Positions 1 to 12,627 are shown, counted from the first letter of the stretch. The stretch: 64,000 bases of DNA from Pseudomonas capsici (GCF_017165765.1 NZ_JAFGZD010000001.1:310001-374000); one strand, 5' to 3'. Numbers and translations: made by a program. Notes: generated by a model from the letters alone, not told the origin.

Positions 1-58
1 GGAACTGCTTGACGCGGTCCTCGATGATCCGCTGATCGTACTCGTCGTATACGTACAT
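1..58 (-). CDS. cysI: Sulfite reductase (hemoprotein beta subunit type), N-terminal fragment
   Basis: Only the first 19 codons are inside the window; the rest lies beyond the left edge. The fragment starts with MYVYDEYDQRIIEDRVKQF, which I recognise as the conserved N-terminus of pseudomonad CysI, the enzyme that reduces sulfite to sulfide in cysteine synthesis. The ATG is at 58 on the minus strand. Domain evidence is outside the window, so the call rests on this short match alone. Confidence 0.7.
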   Translation of the reverse strand, partial: MYVYDEYDQRIIEDRVKQF

Positions 59-411
59 ATAGGTCCTGTTCTCAGGCTTCGTAATGAAGCAAGGTCTGCT
101 GCGTCAAACGCGACTGTTGTAAACACGGTCTGCCTTTGCTCGCGAAGCCTTGCGCCATCCAGACAATTCTGCGCGCACGGTCGCGCACTCCCTACGGAGC
201 GCGGCGAAGATACCAGTTTGCAGATATCGGTAAAAGTGATGTTTATATATATGCAAATCGTTAAAAGCGATAAGCAAAAGATGCTGGTCATATGACCTTG
301 CTTGCCGTGTGGAAAATTATCGACTTTACTCATTGTCTGGCGATGCCTGATGAGGGCACGACCTGATTCTTTCATATGCAATCACCTATAAAACCGACAA
401 GAGGCGATGCG
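59..411. promoter_or_regulatory. Intergenic region between cysI and the 37-residue protein gene
   Basis: This 353-base gap holds no gene I can support. It must carry the leftward cysI promoter and probably the rightward promoter of the small membrane protein gene. Bases about 230-290 are strongly AT-rich (a TATATATAT run near 243-252, then an ATAAGCAAAA stretch), unlike the GC-rich surroundings. In pseudomonads cysI is usually CysB-controlled, so a CysB site here is plausible, but I cannot identify one with certainty. Confidence 0.4.
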
Positions 412-525
412 ATGAGCAAGCACCCGAAGACCACCCGGTCCGATAGCCATGTGGATGCCTGGGCTATTTCCTTCATCATTCTGCTGGCAGTAGGCGCTGC
501 TGTTTTCTGGGTCAGCGGGCAATAG
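412..525 (+). CDS. 37-residue single-pass membrane microprotein
   Basis: A short frame beginning ATGAGCAAG encodes 37 residues: a charged N-terminal half (MSKHPKTTRSDSHVDAW) followed by one hydrophobic helix of about 18 residues and a short SGQ end. This is the shape of a small inner-membrane protein with a cytoplasmic N-terminus. A GAGG motif lies nine bases upstream. I do not recognise a family. The clear charge/hydrophobic partition and ribosome binding site make it more likely real than chance. Confidence 0.5.
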   Translation: MSKHPKTTRSDSHVDAWAISFIILLAVGAAVFWVSGQ

Positions 526-626
526 CGCAACCTGACTTTTCGAGAGGCAGATTGCGCGGCTCTCCAGTATTCGGAGTGGGTGGCCGATAACCATTCATCG
601 CTTGGTCATTCCAAGGCTTTGTGAAT

Positions 627-1730
627 ATGAATGGTTTTATCTGTCGCTGCCTGATCATTCTCGCCGGTATATGGAGCGGTTCGCTGCTGGCCGCTTCCGT
701 CACTTTTCTCAGCCCGGGCTTTGCGGCCGATGGCTACTGGCAGAGTTATGCCCGTGTCATGCAATCTGCTGCCGAAGGCACCGGCATGTCACTCGAAGTG
801 TTGTACACCGACCGCGATACCCGGAAGTTGCTGGCCATGGCCCGAGAAGCACTGCAGGGCGCTGGCGAGCGTCCCGACTATCTGGTTTTTTCCAATGAAC
901 TGAATGTGGCCCCTCAGGTGCTGCGTCTTTCCGAGGGTAGTGGCGTCAAGCTGCTGGCCGTCAACAACACATTGACCGAGGATCAGATGCGGATTCTCGG
1001 TGATCTTCCCGCGCGATACCCCAATTTCCTCGGCAGTCTGGTCGGTAATGATGAGGAGGGCGGCTATCTGACGGCCAAACGGCTGATCAGCCTCTATCCC
1101 GGACTCGCCGACGGTAAGCCCGTCGAGATGCTGGCGTTTTCCGGCACCAACTCCACCCCGGTTTCCCTGGAGCGTGAGCGCGGTATGCGCCGTGCACTTG
1201 CCGAGTTTCCGCAGGTTCATCTGCGCCAGATCGTGCTGGGTGGCTGGCGTCGGGACAGGGCGCAGGAACAGGCTCGTGTACTGCTCAAGCGCTATCCGGA
1301 TATCCGTCTGATCTGGGCTGCAAATGAGCAGATGGCTTTCGGTGCCATGGATGCCTTGCGCGAGCGTGGCGGCGAGCCGGGCAGGGACATCCTTTTCAGT
1401 GCCATTAATGGCACGAAGATTTCGTTGCAGGCGCAGTTGAGTGGTCATCTGAGTGTGGTGGCGACCGGGCATTTCACCATTGGTGGCTGGGCGATGCTTC
1501 TGTTGCATGACTATGAGATGGCTGATGTGCAGACTCGCAAGCGCATCGGCGATCGCTGCGTCCGTGTGCTGGAACTGGTGGAGCGACATGATGCCAGGCG
1601 GTTTCTGGAGGCGGCCAAAGTCGAGCGTTACTATCTGGACAGGCAGGCATTCAGCCGCGAGCCGGTGGGTGATGATTCGCCGTTTGCCCTCAAGAACATG
1701 CTGCCGATGGTTCAGCCCGAGGCGAAATAA
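627..1730 (+). CDS. Periplasmic substrate-binding protein (type I sugar-binding fold)
   Basis: The 367-residue product has a signal peptide (hydrophobic segment about residues 3-20, cleavage near SLLA-ASV) and then a type I periplasmic binding protein fold. Family-typical stretches are IRLIWAANEQMAFGAMDAL and the final lobe crossover. Such proteins bind sugars or related ligands for ABC importers or hand them to membrane sensors. No permease or ATPase gene is adjacent, so it may feed a sensor kinase or cyclase or a distant transporter. An in-frame GTG at 621 is possible, but the ATG at 627 has better spacing from AAGG. Its 3' end overlaps the convergent DUF2970 gene by 19 bases. The ligand is unknown. 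Confidence 0.75.
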   Translation: MNGFICRCLIILAGIWSGSLLAASVTFLSPGFAADGYWQSYARVMQSAAEGTGMSLEVLYTDRDTRKLLAMAREALQGAGERPDYLVFSNELNVAPQVLRLSEGSGVKLLAVNNTLTEDQMRILGDLPARYPNFLGSLVGNDEEGGYLTAKRLISLYPGLADGKPVEMLAFSGTNSTPVSLERERGMRRALAEFPQVHLRQIVLGGWRRDRAQEQARVLLKRYPDIRLIWAANEQMAFGAMDALRERGGEPGRDILFSAINGTKISLQAQLSGHLSVVATGHFTIGGWAMLLLHDYEMADVQTRKRIGDRCVRVLELVERHDARRFLEAAKVERYYLDRQAFSREPVGDDSPFALKNMLPMVQPEAK

Positions 1731-1948
1731 AGCACCAGTTGCACGATGCCGAACAGGGTCAGAGCGAAGAAAACGGTAAACAGCAGGCCCAACAGCAGAA
1801 AGTGGGAAGGTTTGCCGTGGGTGAAGTCGCGCTGGCGATTCCTGTTGCTTTGCACGCCAAAGGCAGCAGCCATGACGCTGTGCAGCATTTGCCAGAAGGT
1901 GGGTGGCTTGCCCTGGTCTTTTGGCGAGTCATCGGATGGATCGTCCAT
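1712..1948 (-). CDS. DUF2970 small membrane protein
   Basis: The 78-residue protein has a polar N-terminus rich in D, P and K, then a central conserved stretch (FWQMLHSVMAAAFGVQS) and one C-terminal transmembrane helix (about residues 50-75). The FGVQS motif and single helix match the DUF2970 family, for which no function is established. I chose the ATG at 1948 because a GAGGG motif precedes it; an upstream in-frame start at 1972 would add eight residues. It is convergent with the binding-protein gene and overlaps its end. Confidence 0.75.
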   Translation of the reverse strand: MDDPSDDSPKDQGKPPTFWQMLHSVMAAAFGVQSNRNRQRDFTHGKPSHFLLLGLLFTVFFALTLFGIVQLVLYFASG

Positions 1949-2003
1949 AAGCCCTCGCTGACCGGCCTTCAAGTGATCGGGTCACTTACAGCATAGCCAA
2001 CGT

Positions 2004-2041
2004 CGCCTTTCCATGAGCGGCGATGCGTCCATGGAAAGGCG
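2004..2041 (-). terminator. Hairpin after metH
   Basis: A perfect 12-bp inverted repeat (CGCCTTTCCATG / CATGGAAAGGCG, loop 14 bases) lies just beyond the metH stop. There is no clear U-run in the metH transcript direction, so it may be an mRNA-end hairpin or a weak terminator. Confidence 0.45.
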
Positions 2042-2053
2042 GCAGGCGACGGA

Positions 2054-5773
<3,720 letters not shown>

Positions 5774-5923
5774 GGGAATACCTTGGAAAGGCCGATACAG
5801 AGGGCCGAGATCATACCAAACCGGAGCGCTTTTGGTGTTGATGGCGGCTTTGCATGAAAATAGCTCATGTTGAAACCCGCTATCCCCTGTAGAATTGCGC
5901 GATTTGATTTCAAGGCCCCGGAT

Positions 5924-8227
5924 ATGCCGTACCGCTCGTTGCAAAGCCTCGTTCTGCTGTTGTGGTGCTGCGCTGTCCAGGCTCAGGGAGTGCCTGCGGC
6001 ATCGGCACCGAATATTTCCTATGTGCGTGATATCCAGCCGATCCTGACTCAGAAGTGTGTGGCCTGCCATGCCTGTAACGATGCGCCTTGCCAGTTGAAT
6101 CTGGGCAGCGGCGAAGGCATGAGTCGCGGGGCCAACAAGATGCCGGTCTATCAGGGCGAGCGCAGTGCCGCGATGACACCGACTCGTCTGTTCTATGATG
6201 CGCAGGGCACCGATGCCTGGCGGAGCAAGGACTTTTATTCGGTGCTCGATGCCCAGGGCAGTCAGGCTTCCCTGATGGCCCGCATGCTGGAACTGGGCCA
6301 CAGTGCGCCATTACCGCCCAACAGCAAGATCCCGGACGACATCGTGCTGGGCCTGAACCGGGAAAACCTCTGCCCGTTACCGGGCGAATTCCCGGCCTAT
6401 GCCCAGGCGCATCCCACGGGTGGCATGCCGCTGGCAGTGGCCGGTCTGAGCGATGCCGAATACCAGACCCTGCAACGCTGGCTGGCAGCCGGTGCGCCGG
6501 TTGAGCAGCAGCCCATCAGGCCCAATATCGCCGAGGCTGCTCAGATCGCCGAATGGGAAGCCTTGCTCAATCGTCCGGGCTCCAGAGAAGCGCTGGTGGG
6601 CCGCTGGCTGTACGAGCATCTGTTTCTGGCTCACGTCTATTTTGAAGGCGGCGATACCGGGCATTTCTTCCAGTGGGTCCGCTCGCGCACGCCAAGCGGC
6701 AAGCCTGTCGATCTGATTGCCACCCGGCGTCCCAACGACGATCCGGGCAATGACTTCTATTACCGGCTGATTCCCGTACAGGGCGTGATCGTCCACAAGA
6801 CTCACATCACCTACCCGATGAGCCCCCAGAAGCTCAAACGGGTCAAGGAACTGTTTTACAGCTCCAGCTGGAGCGTGAATGCAATGCCTGGCTATGGCCC
6901 GGGGCATCGTGCCAACCCGTTCCTGACCTTCGAGGCGATTCCGGCGCAGGCGCGTTATCAGTTCATGCTCGATAACGCCGAATACTTCGTGCGCACCTTC
7001 ATCCGCGGGCCGGTGTGCCGTGGCCAGATTGCGACCGACGTGATCCGCGACCATTTCTGGGTGCTGTTCCAGGAGCCGGGTCATGATCGTTACATCACCG
7101 ATGCCCAGTATCGCGGGCAGGCAACGCCTTTGCTGGCCATGCCGGGTCAGAACGATGAAGTCGGCAGCATCCTGAGTCTGTGGCTTTCGTACCGGGACCG
7201 TCGCAACGCCTATGAGGATCTGCGCCGCGACAGCTACGCCAGCATGACGCCACCGAGCTGGTCGACGCTGTGGGCCGGTAACGATAACTCGCTGCTGACG
7301 GTGTTCCGTCATTTCGACAGCGCCTCCGTGACCAAGGGGTTGATTGGCGATGTTCCGCATTCGCTGTGGCTATTCGACTATCCGCTGCTGGAACGCACCT
7401 ATTACCAGTTGGCAGTGAACTTCGACGTCTACGGCAATATTTCCCATCAGGCCCAGACCCGGCTTTATTTCGACCTGATTCGCAACGGCGCGGAAATCAA
7501 CTTCCTGCGTCTGATGCCGGCAGACAAGCGCGAGAAGATGCTGAGTGATCTGTATCAGGATTCCGGCAAGTTCAAGATGTGGCTGGACTACCAGCGCATC
7601 GATGGCGATACCGCCAGCGGCCTGAAACTCGACGGGCATCATCCTCGTCAGGACTTCGCACGGCAGTTGATTCAGCGCTCCGGTACGCTCAATGCCGCAC
7701 CGGACCCGATCAACCGCTGTCTGGGCGCTTACTGCTCGCGGCCGGGTATCGGTCCTGCCTTTGCCCAGGCAGAACAGTCCCTCAGTCGGCTGGTTTCACG
7801 GCCTGCTGCGGGCCTCAAGGTCATCGATCAGTTGCCCGAGGCGACCATGTTGCGTGTCGAAGACGCCAGCGGCAAACGCATGATGTACAGCATGCTGCGC
7901 AACCGCGCTCACAGTAACGTGGCCTTCCTGCTGGGCGAGTCCTATCGTTATCAGCCGGGCCTGGACACCCTGACCATTTACCCGGGTGTGCTCAGCAGCT
8001 ATCCGAACTTCATGTTCAACATCCCGGCCGCTGAAGTGCCCGGTTTCGTCGATGCCATGCAGCAGGTCAAGGATCAGGCCGGGTTCGAGAAAATTGTGGA
8101 ACGCTGGGGTGTGCGGCGTACCCATCCGCTGTTCTGGACCTATTTCCATGACATCAATCGGTATATTCAGGAGACCGAGCCGCGAGAGAGCGGTGTGCTG
8201 GACATGAACCGCTACGAAAACCTGTAG
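5924..8227 (+). CDS. cti: Fatty acid cis/trans isomerase
   Basis: Cti is a periplasmic c-type cytochrome-like enzyme that converts cis to trans double bonds in membrane phospholipid acyl chains as a rapid response to solvents and heat in Pseudomonas. The 767-residue product has a signal peptide (residues about 1-21, ending VQAQG) and a haem-attachment motif CVACH near residues 45-49, followed by a second Cys pair. The rest is the family-specific domain (motifs such as [18 protein letters not shown] and [14 protein letters not shown]). The ATG at 5924 places the signal peptide correctly; the ORF reading from 5867 adds unlikely residues. It is divergent from metH. Confidence 0.93.
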   Translation: MPYRSLQSLVLLLWCCAVQAQGVPAASAPNISYVRDIQPILTQKCVACHACNDAPCQLNLGSGEGMSRGANKMPVYQGERSAAMTPTRLFYDAQGTDAWRSKDFYSVLDAQGSQASLMARMLELGHSAPLPPNSKIPDDIVLGLNRENLCPLPGEFPAYAQAHPTGGMPLAVAGLSDAEYQTLQRWLAAGAPVEQQPIRPNIAEAAQIAEWEALLNRPGSREALVGRWLYEHLFLAHVYFEGGDTGHFFQWVRSRTPSGKPVDLIATRRPNDDPGNDFYYRLIPVQGVIVHKTHITYPMSPQKLKRVKELFYSSSWSVNAMPGYGPGHRANPFLTFEAIPAQARYQFMLDNAEYFVRTFIRGPVCRGQIATDVIRDHFWVLFQEPGHDRYITDAQYRGQATPLLAMPGQNDEVGSILSLWLSYRDRRNAYEDLRRDSYASMTPPSWSTLWAGNDNSLLTVFRHFDSASVTKGLIGDVPHSLWLFDYPLLERTYYQLAVNFDVYGNISHQAQTRLYFDLIRNGAEINFLRLMPADKREKMLSDLYQDSGKFKMWLDYQRIDGDTASGLKLDGHHPRQDFARQLIQRSGTLNAAPDPINRCLGAYCSRPGIGPAFAQAEQSLSRLVSRPAAGLKVIDQLPEATMLRVEDASGKRMMYSMLRNRAHSNVAFLLGESYRYQPGLDTLTIYPGVLSSYPNFMFNIPAAEVPGFVDAMQQVKDQAGFEKIVERWGVRRTHPLFWTYFHDINRYIQETEPRESGVLDMNRYENL

Positions 8228-8234
8228 AAGTCGT

Positions 8235-8261
8235 CGCAGGCCACGTAAATCGTGGCCTGCG
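8235..8261 (+). terminator. Hairpin after cti
   Basis: An 11-bp perfect inverted repeat (CGCAGGCCACG, loop TAAAT, CGTGGCCTGCG) follows the cti stop by seven bases. No U-run follows, so it may be a terminator of weak form or an mRNA-stabilising end. Confidence 0.5.
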
Positions 8262-8394
8262 GCCACTACTGTTTCCTGAACGAAACAGGATTTCTCTGAT
8301 CTTTTTTGTCATCTGACTGTCCGACCCCATGCGCGTCCGGCTCACTTCGAGTGTCGGGCTTGGTTGAAAAGGCAGGTGACAAGAGGTTGGGTAG

Positions 8395-9417
8395 ATGTTG
8401 ATTTCGGTTCAGGCTTTACGGGCTTTCGCCGCGTGGGTTGTTGTGTGTCATCACTTCATGCAGATTTTTTTCGATTTCAAGGCCAGCGGTCCCGTTGGCG
8501 AGTTCTTTGTTTCCAAGGGCGCCGTGGGCGTCGATATCTTCTTTGTCATCAGCGGACTGGTGATTTACCTCTCGACCCATAACAGCGACATGCCCGCCGG
8601 GCGTTTCATCCTGCACCGCCTGATCCGTATCGTTCCCGCCTACTGGCTGTATACCGCTGCCATGGGACTGTTGCTGCTGGTGGCGGCTCCCTGGTTGCCG
8701 CATCAGGTGATCGGCTGGCAGAACTTCCTGCTTTCGCTGTTTTTCATCCCTTCTGAAAACCCCGGTGGTTATGGCCTGTACCCCACGTTGAACGTCGGCT
8801 GGACCTTGAACTACGAGATGCTGTTTTACGTGCTGTTTTCCATGGTGTTTCTGTTCGAGCAACGCCATCGGCCCCTGATCATCGCCGCAGCACTCTTTGC
8901 CGTGACCGAGATTCTGGCTCGCAGCGGCCTGATCAGCCGGTTCTACGGTAACGACATCGTCTACGAGTTCCTGCTGGGGATCGGCATCGGCATGCTGTAT
9001 CGCCGGGGCTGGATCAAGGAAGGGCTATGGCTGCCATTGGCGGGTATGGTCGCCGCCATGATGGTGATTCATCACCTGACCAACGAGCAGCGCCTGCTGA
9101 ACTGGGGGCTGCCAAGCGCCCTGATCGTGTTCTGCGCCATCTCGCTTGAGCCCTACTTGCGTCGCAGTCGCTTGCTCAAGTCCATGGGGGACTGTTCCTA
9201 TTCGGTCTATCTGCTGCATGTTCTGGTGCTTTATGGCGGCCTGCTAATGGCTCAGCGCTTTGCCTTGAATCCGTATGTGGTATTTGCCTTCTGCGTGCCG
9301 ATCATCGCCATCGGCGCATGGTGCAGTTACGAGTGGATCGAGAAGGGCCTGTATCGCCGGATGCGTCGTAGTCTGGATGCTCGTCGGGAGGGTGGAGGCG
9401 CTGTTGCTCTTTCCTGA
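8395..9417 (+). CDS. Acyltransferase family 3 (OafA-type) integral membrane protein
   Basis: The 340-residue polytopic protein starts with ISVQALRAFAAWVVVCHHF, the usual opening of the Acyl_transf_3 family, including the conserved R and H thought to bind acyl donor. About ten hydrophobic helices follow; GAVGVDIFFVISGLVIY and CSYSVYLLHVLV are typical motifs. Members O-acylate surface polysaccharides, LPS or other exported glycans. There is no polysaccharide cluster adjacent, so the acceptor is unknown. The ATG at 8395 has an AGAGG site nine bases upstream. Confidence 0.85.
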   Translation: MLISVQALRAFAAWVVVCHHFMQIFFDFKASGPVGEFFVSKGAVGVDIFFVISGLVIYLSTHNSDMPAGRFILHRLIRIVPAYWLYTAAMGLLLLVAAPWLPHQVIGWQNFLLSLFFIPSENPGGYGLYPTLNVGWTLNYEMLFYVLFSMVFLFEQRHRPLIIAAALFAVTEILARSGLISRFYGNDIVYEFLLGIGIGMLYRRGWIKEGLWLPLAGMVAAMMVIHHLTNEQRLLNWGLPSALIVFCAISLEPYLRRSRLLKSMGDCSYSVYLLHVLVLYGGLLMAQRFALNPYVVFAFCVPIIAIGAWCSYEWIEKGLYRRMRRSLDARREGGGAVALS

Positions 9418-9486
9418 CAAAAACACTAGGACTTTGTATGCGCATCCGATTGGCGTAAACTGCCCGCAAGTCTGCGAGGAACGTTC

Positions 9487-10080
9487 ATGACCGCTATCAC
9501 TATTACCGATGCTGCCCACGATTATCTGGCCGATCTGCTGGAAAAGCAGAATACCCCGGGTATCGGCATCCGCGTGTTTATCACCCAGCCTGGCACCCAG
9601 TACGCTGAAACCTGCATTGCCTACTGCAAGCCGGGCGAAGAAAAACCTGAAGACAAGGCCATTGGCCTCAAGAGCTTCACGGCCTGGATCGACGGTTTCA
9701 GCGAAGCCTTTCTGGATGACGCCGTGGTCGATTACGCCACCGATCGCATGGGCGGCCAGTTGACCATCAAGGCGCCAAACGCCAAGGTGCCGATGGTCAA
9801 TGCCGACAGCCCGATCAACGAGCGCATCAACTACTACCTGCAAACCGAGATCAATCCGGGGCTCGCCAGCCACGGTGGTCAGGTGACCCTGATCGACGTG
9901 ATCGAGGAAGAAGAGCGCAATATCGCCGTTCTGCAGTTCGGTGGTGGTTGCCAGGGCTGCGGTCAGGCCGATGTCACCTTGAAGGAAGGTATCGAGCGTA
10001 CCTTGCTGGAGCGTATTCCCGAGCTGTCGGGTGTGCGTGATGTGACTGACCATACCCAGAAAGAAAACGCTTACTACTGA
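9487..10080 (+). CDS. nfuA: Fe-S cluster biogenesis/carrier protein NfuA
   Basis: NfuA carries and delivers [4Fe-4S] clusters in the cytoplasm, especially under oxidative stress or iron limitation. The 197-residue protein shows both expected parts: an N-terminal degenerate A-type (HesB-like) domain ([27 protein letters not shown]) and a C-terminal Nfu domain with the ligand motif [11 protein letters not shown] near residues 157-167. A GAGGAACG site precedes the ATG. It stands alone between the acyltransferase and a REP hairpin. Confidence 0.95.
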   Translation: MTAITITDAAHDYLADLLEKQNTPGIGIRVFITQPGTQYAETCIAYCKPGEEKPEDKAIGLKSFTAWIDGFSEAFLDDAVVDYATDRMGGQLTIKAPNAKVPMVNADSPINERINYYLQTEINPGLASHGGQVTLIDVIEEEERNIAVLQFGGGCQGCGQADVTLKEGIERTLLERIPELSGVRDVTDHTQKENAYY

Positions 10081-10091
10081 GTTGTTTTCTC

Positions 10092-10134
10092 CGCGAATGA
10101 ATCCGTTCCTGCCGTGGGAGCGAATTCATTCGCG
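10092..10134. repeat. REP palindrome copy 1
   Basis: Inverted arms CGCGAATGAATCCGTTCC and GGGAGCGAATTCATTCGCG lie between the converging ends of nfuA and cobM. The same arm sequence recurs at 19431-19475, 49223 and 61550, making it a dispersed pseudomonad REP-type element. It may also end transcripts from both sides. Confidence 0.75.
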
Positions 10135-10141
10135 AACATCT

Positions 10142-10888
10142 TCAGGGCCTGAACAGATGCGCATGTCCGGCGCGATACAGCGATGAATCGCCAAACGTAT
10201 CGTCAGCCAGTACACGACCGACCAGAATCAGCGCCGTACGCTTGAATCCCTTCTCCTGCACCTTGTCGTGAATGTCGGCCAGGGTGCCCAGAACCCAGTC
10301 CTGATCCGGCCAGCTTGCGCGATGGACCACGGCTATCGGGCAGTCCGCGCCGTAATGCGGTATCAGTTCTTCGACGATTTTCTGCAGGTTGCTGACCCCG
10401 AGATGAATGGCCATGGTGGCGCGATGCTGGGCCAGGCTTGCCAGCTCTTCGCCAGCGGGCATCGACGTCTTGTCGGCGTAGCGGGTCAGGATCACGCTCT
10501 GGGAAATGTCCGGCAATGTCAGTTCGGTACCCAGCAAGGCTGCGCAGGCGGCTGTGGCCGTTACACCGGGAATGATTTCAAAGGGAATGTCCAGCTCGCG
10601 CAGGCGGCGAATCTGTTCGCCAATCGCGCCATACAGGCTCGGGTCGCCGGAGTGCACCCTGGCCACATCCCGGCCTTGTTCATGAGCAGATTTCATCAAG
10701 GAGATGATCTGTTCCAGGTGCAGCTCGGCACTGTTGACCACCTGAACGGCTCGATTGCCATCCAGTACTGCCACCGGCACCAGTGATCCGGCATAGATGA
10801 TGACCGGGCAGCTATGGATCAGTCGTTGTCCCTTGACGGTGATCAGATCGGGATCGCCAGGGCCTGCGCCGATGAAAAAGACAGTCAA
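10142..10888 (-). CDS. cobM: Precorrin-4 C11-methyltransferase
   Basis: CobM uses S-adenosylmethionine to methylate C-11 of precorrin-4 in aerobic cobalamin synthesis. The 248-residue length and tetrapyrrole methylase motifs fit: FFIGAGPGDPDLITVKG at the N-terminus, VVNSAELHLEQI, and VHSGDPSLYGAIGEQI, in which SGDPSLYG is the conserved SAM-loop signature, followed by PGVTA. It is the last gene of a leftward set cbtB-cbtA-cobE-cobM, 14 bases after cobE, and so probably under the cobalamin riboswitch upstream of cbtB. Confidence 0.93.
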   Translation of the reverse strand: MTVFFIGAGPGDPDLITVKGQRLIHSCPVIIYAGSLVPVAVLDGNRAVQVVNSAELHLEQIISLMKSAHEQGRDVARVHSGDPSLYGAIGEQIRRLRELDIPFEIIPGVTATAACAALLGTELTLPDISQSVILTRYADKTSMPAGEELASLAQHRATMAIHLGVSNLQKIVEELIPHYGADCPIAVVHRASWPDQDWVLGTLADIHDKVQEKGFKRTALILVGRVLADDTFGDSSLYRAGHAHLFRP

Positions 10889-10902
10889 TATATTCTCCTG
10901 AA

Positions 10903-11364
10903 TCAGGCGGGATGAATGAACAGTGGGTTATCGACTCTGCTCGCCAGGGCAAATGTTGCACAGGCGTTCTTCTGGCGTTCGATCACCAGTGTTGCCGGGC
11001 TTTTGCTCAATTGGCTGGCCAGTGCCAGCGCTGCGCTTTCGGCAACCCCGAGGCAGCCTGTGTGCCGGAAAGCCGTTGGTGAGCGGTGAGTCAGTTGTGG
11101 TTCGTATTCTGCCATTTGCGAGGCGCTGAAGAAGATCAGCGGCACTGACAGCTTTTCAGCCAGTTCCTGCAACCCCGGCTCGTCCTGTTTGAGGTCGATG
11201 GAAGCGAGGGCGGTGATGGCGTCCACTTTCAGGTCGTGGGCTTTGAGGCTGCTTTCGATCAGTTCCAGCAGCTTCGCCGCCGTGCAGCCGCGCTGGCAAC
11301 CCAGGCCTGCCACAAGGACAGGGCCGGATTGCTCGATGCCATGATCAGGCGTGGAGGTCGGCAT
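10903..11364 (-). CDS. cobE: Cobalamin biosynthesis protein CobE/CbiG C-terminal type
   Basis: The 153-residue product matches the CobE/CbiG C-terminal fold: LVAGLGCQRGCTAAKLLELI near the N-terminus (the GxGCxRG motif), ITALASIDLKQDEPGL, then GCLGVAESAALALA and a short C-terminal region. CobE is required in the aerobic B12 route, with a proposed role in holding precorrin intermediates. The ATG at 11364 lies inside the last codons of cbtA (20-base overlap), implying translational coupling. I rejected an upstream start that extends further into cbtA. Confidence 0.85.
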   Translation of the reverse strand: MPTSTPDHGIEQSGPVLVAGLGCQRGCTAAKLLELIESSLKAHDLKVDAITALASIDLKQDEPGLQELAEKLSVPLIFFSASQMAEYEPQLTHRSPTAFRHTGCLGVAESAALALASQLSKSPATLVIERQKNACATFALASRVDNPLFIHPA

Positions 11365-12049
11365 TGTTGCGACGGAACAGCCAGGCACTGATCAGACCCA
11401 GGGCCACCCAGAACAGCGCATTGGTCAGCAGCGAAGCCAGGATGAACTGCGATTCCAGAGCTTCGGGGGCCAGGCTCTCATGCGTCAATGGCTGTGGCGC
11501 GCCAAGCAAATGCGGTAAGACCATAATGGCCGCGCCCAGCACCTTGAGCAGCCAGTTCTGGCTGAAGGCGATCAAGGCCAGACCCGCAGCCGTGGAGGCC
11601 GCAGTCCCGATCCACCAGTATTGGCGCAGGTTCAGATCGGCAGCCGCAGTACCTGGCAACTCCGGTGGCAGGCCCAGCGTCGGCGCGAGGACAAAGACCG
11701 CAAAACCGGCCAGCCCCCACAGCGCGCCCTGGGAGGTGCGGCCCGGTGCGCGCAGCGTATAGAGCGCCACCAGCATCAGGGCAAAACCCACCGCGACCAC
11801 CAGATTGCCGCCGGTCGTAGAGAGAATGCGCTGCCAGCCGTCCTCCGGCTCCCAGGCTTCTTCATCGTGGCTGTGTCCTGCAACCGAACCCTCGGTGTGC
11901 TCATGTTCGTGTACGTGCTCGGCGGGCGCCTTTTCGTAGGTTTCGGCCTGAAGAATCAGGGGCGAGACCCAGAAGCTTTGCAGCAGGGTCAGCAACAGGG
12001 CCGCCAGCAGACCGCTGAAACCTGCCGTCTGAATGATTCGCTTGAACAT
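11345..12049 (-). CDS. cbtA: Cobalt transporter subunit CbtA
   Basis: CbtA is an integral membrane protein predicted to import cobalt with CbtB. The 234-residue protein has about five to six hydrophobic helices and an early His/Glu-rich loop (EHVHEHEHTEGSVAGHSHDEE) that is a likely metal-binding region. The helix with TTGGNLVVAVGFALML follows. The start at 12049 (MFKRIIQ) gives a clean first transmembrane helix. It lies 11 bases after cbtB, in the riboswitch-led operon. Confidence 0.9.
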   Translation of the reverse strand: MFKRIIQTAGFSGLLAALLLTLLQSFWVSPLILQAETYEKAPAEHVHEHEHTEGSVAGHSHDEEAWEPEDGWQRILSTTGGNLVVAVGFALMLVALYTLRAPGRTSQGALWGLAGFAVFVLAPTLGLPPELPGTAAADLNLRQYWWIGTAASTAAGLALIAFSQNWLLKVLGAAIMVLPHLLGAPQPLTHESLAPEALESQFILASLLTNALFWVALGLISAWLFRRNNADLHA

Positions 12050-12060
12050 GGCGTCGGGTC

Positions 12061-12246
12061 TCAATGGCAAGGGAAGGCGGCGCTGTGGCGGGTGTCGTGG
12101 GCAGCGTTGTGAACGGCGGCAATGTGCGAGAAACCGGCGAAATACACCAGGCAGGCACCAAGAATCGCTGCACCGATGGCGGCGGTCAGGCGTTGGGCCT
12201 GGGTGGAAGTGGTGGTGCTCGACTGGCTGCTGCTGATGGTGGACAT
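12061..12246 (-). CDS. cbtB: Cobalt transporter subunit CbtB
   Basis: The 61-residue protein has a Ser/Thr-rich N-terminus, one transmembrane helix (about residues 21-40) and a C-terminal tail with several His and a final Cys-His (FSHIAAVHNAAHDTRH, PCH). This single-helix, His-tailed form is the CbtB family, found next to CbtA and behind B12 riboswitches. It is the first gene of the leftward operon. Confidence 0.9.
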   Translation of the reverse strand: MSTISSSQSSTTTSTQAQRLTAAIGAAILGACLVYFAGFSHIAAVHNAAHDTRHSAAFPCH

Positions 12247-12344
12247 GGCGCTTCCCTCTGGTTTCGTCAGGCAGGCATGCGCACAGGAACCTGCTGACGG
12301 ACGTCAGAAGGCTTCAACTGCGCCCGCCCACCGCGGGTGTGTCA

Positions 12345-12545
12345 TTGAGTCGGTATCGGGCCGGTCTCCGGGCTCGCGAGGGGTATCGACATTCAGCTTC
12401 GACGCCTTCAGGATCACCTTCCCATGCCATGGCACAGTGGCTCTGATCTTCTCTCGCTTACCGTTGCGGGGGCAGCACCGGACTGACTCAGGGGTAACTG
12501 AGCGCACCGGTTTCCCGTTTCACCCCGTGAGGGGCACCCGTAACA
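12345..12545 (-). ncRNA. Cobalamin riboswitch (leftward, before cbtB)
   Basis: On the minus strand the core signature GCTGCCCCCGCAACGGTAAG lies at about 12456-12475, preceded by GAAACGGGAAACCGGTGCG. The B12 box form GCCCGGAGACCGGCC lies near 12358-12372. Together these match the cobalamin riboswitch consensus. Its 3' end is about 100 bases before the cbtB ATG. When adenosylcobalamin is plentiful it is expected to shut down cobalt uptake and the cobE-cobM genes. Boundaries are approximate. Confidence 0.92.
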
Positions 12546-12627
12546 AGCTGTGTAGGAGAGCATGGGCGGCTGTGAACGTCAATCTGAACGATTGACCTGC
12601 CTTCGACCTCTGCGTAGCCTTGCGCAC
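12546..12627. promoter_or_regulatory. Divergent promoter space between two riboswitches
   Basis: Only about 80 bases separate the 5' ends of the two cobalamin riboswitches, so promoters for both the cbt/cob leftward and cobW rightward transcripts must lie here or just inside the leaders. I cannot assign -35/-10 boxes with confidence. Confidence 0.5.

Noticed and set aside
5774..5923. Possible SAM or cobalamin riboswitch before metH
   Set aside because: No B12 box or GCCCCCGCAAC-type core, and no SAM aptamer motifs, in the 150-base divergent gap.
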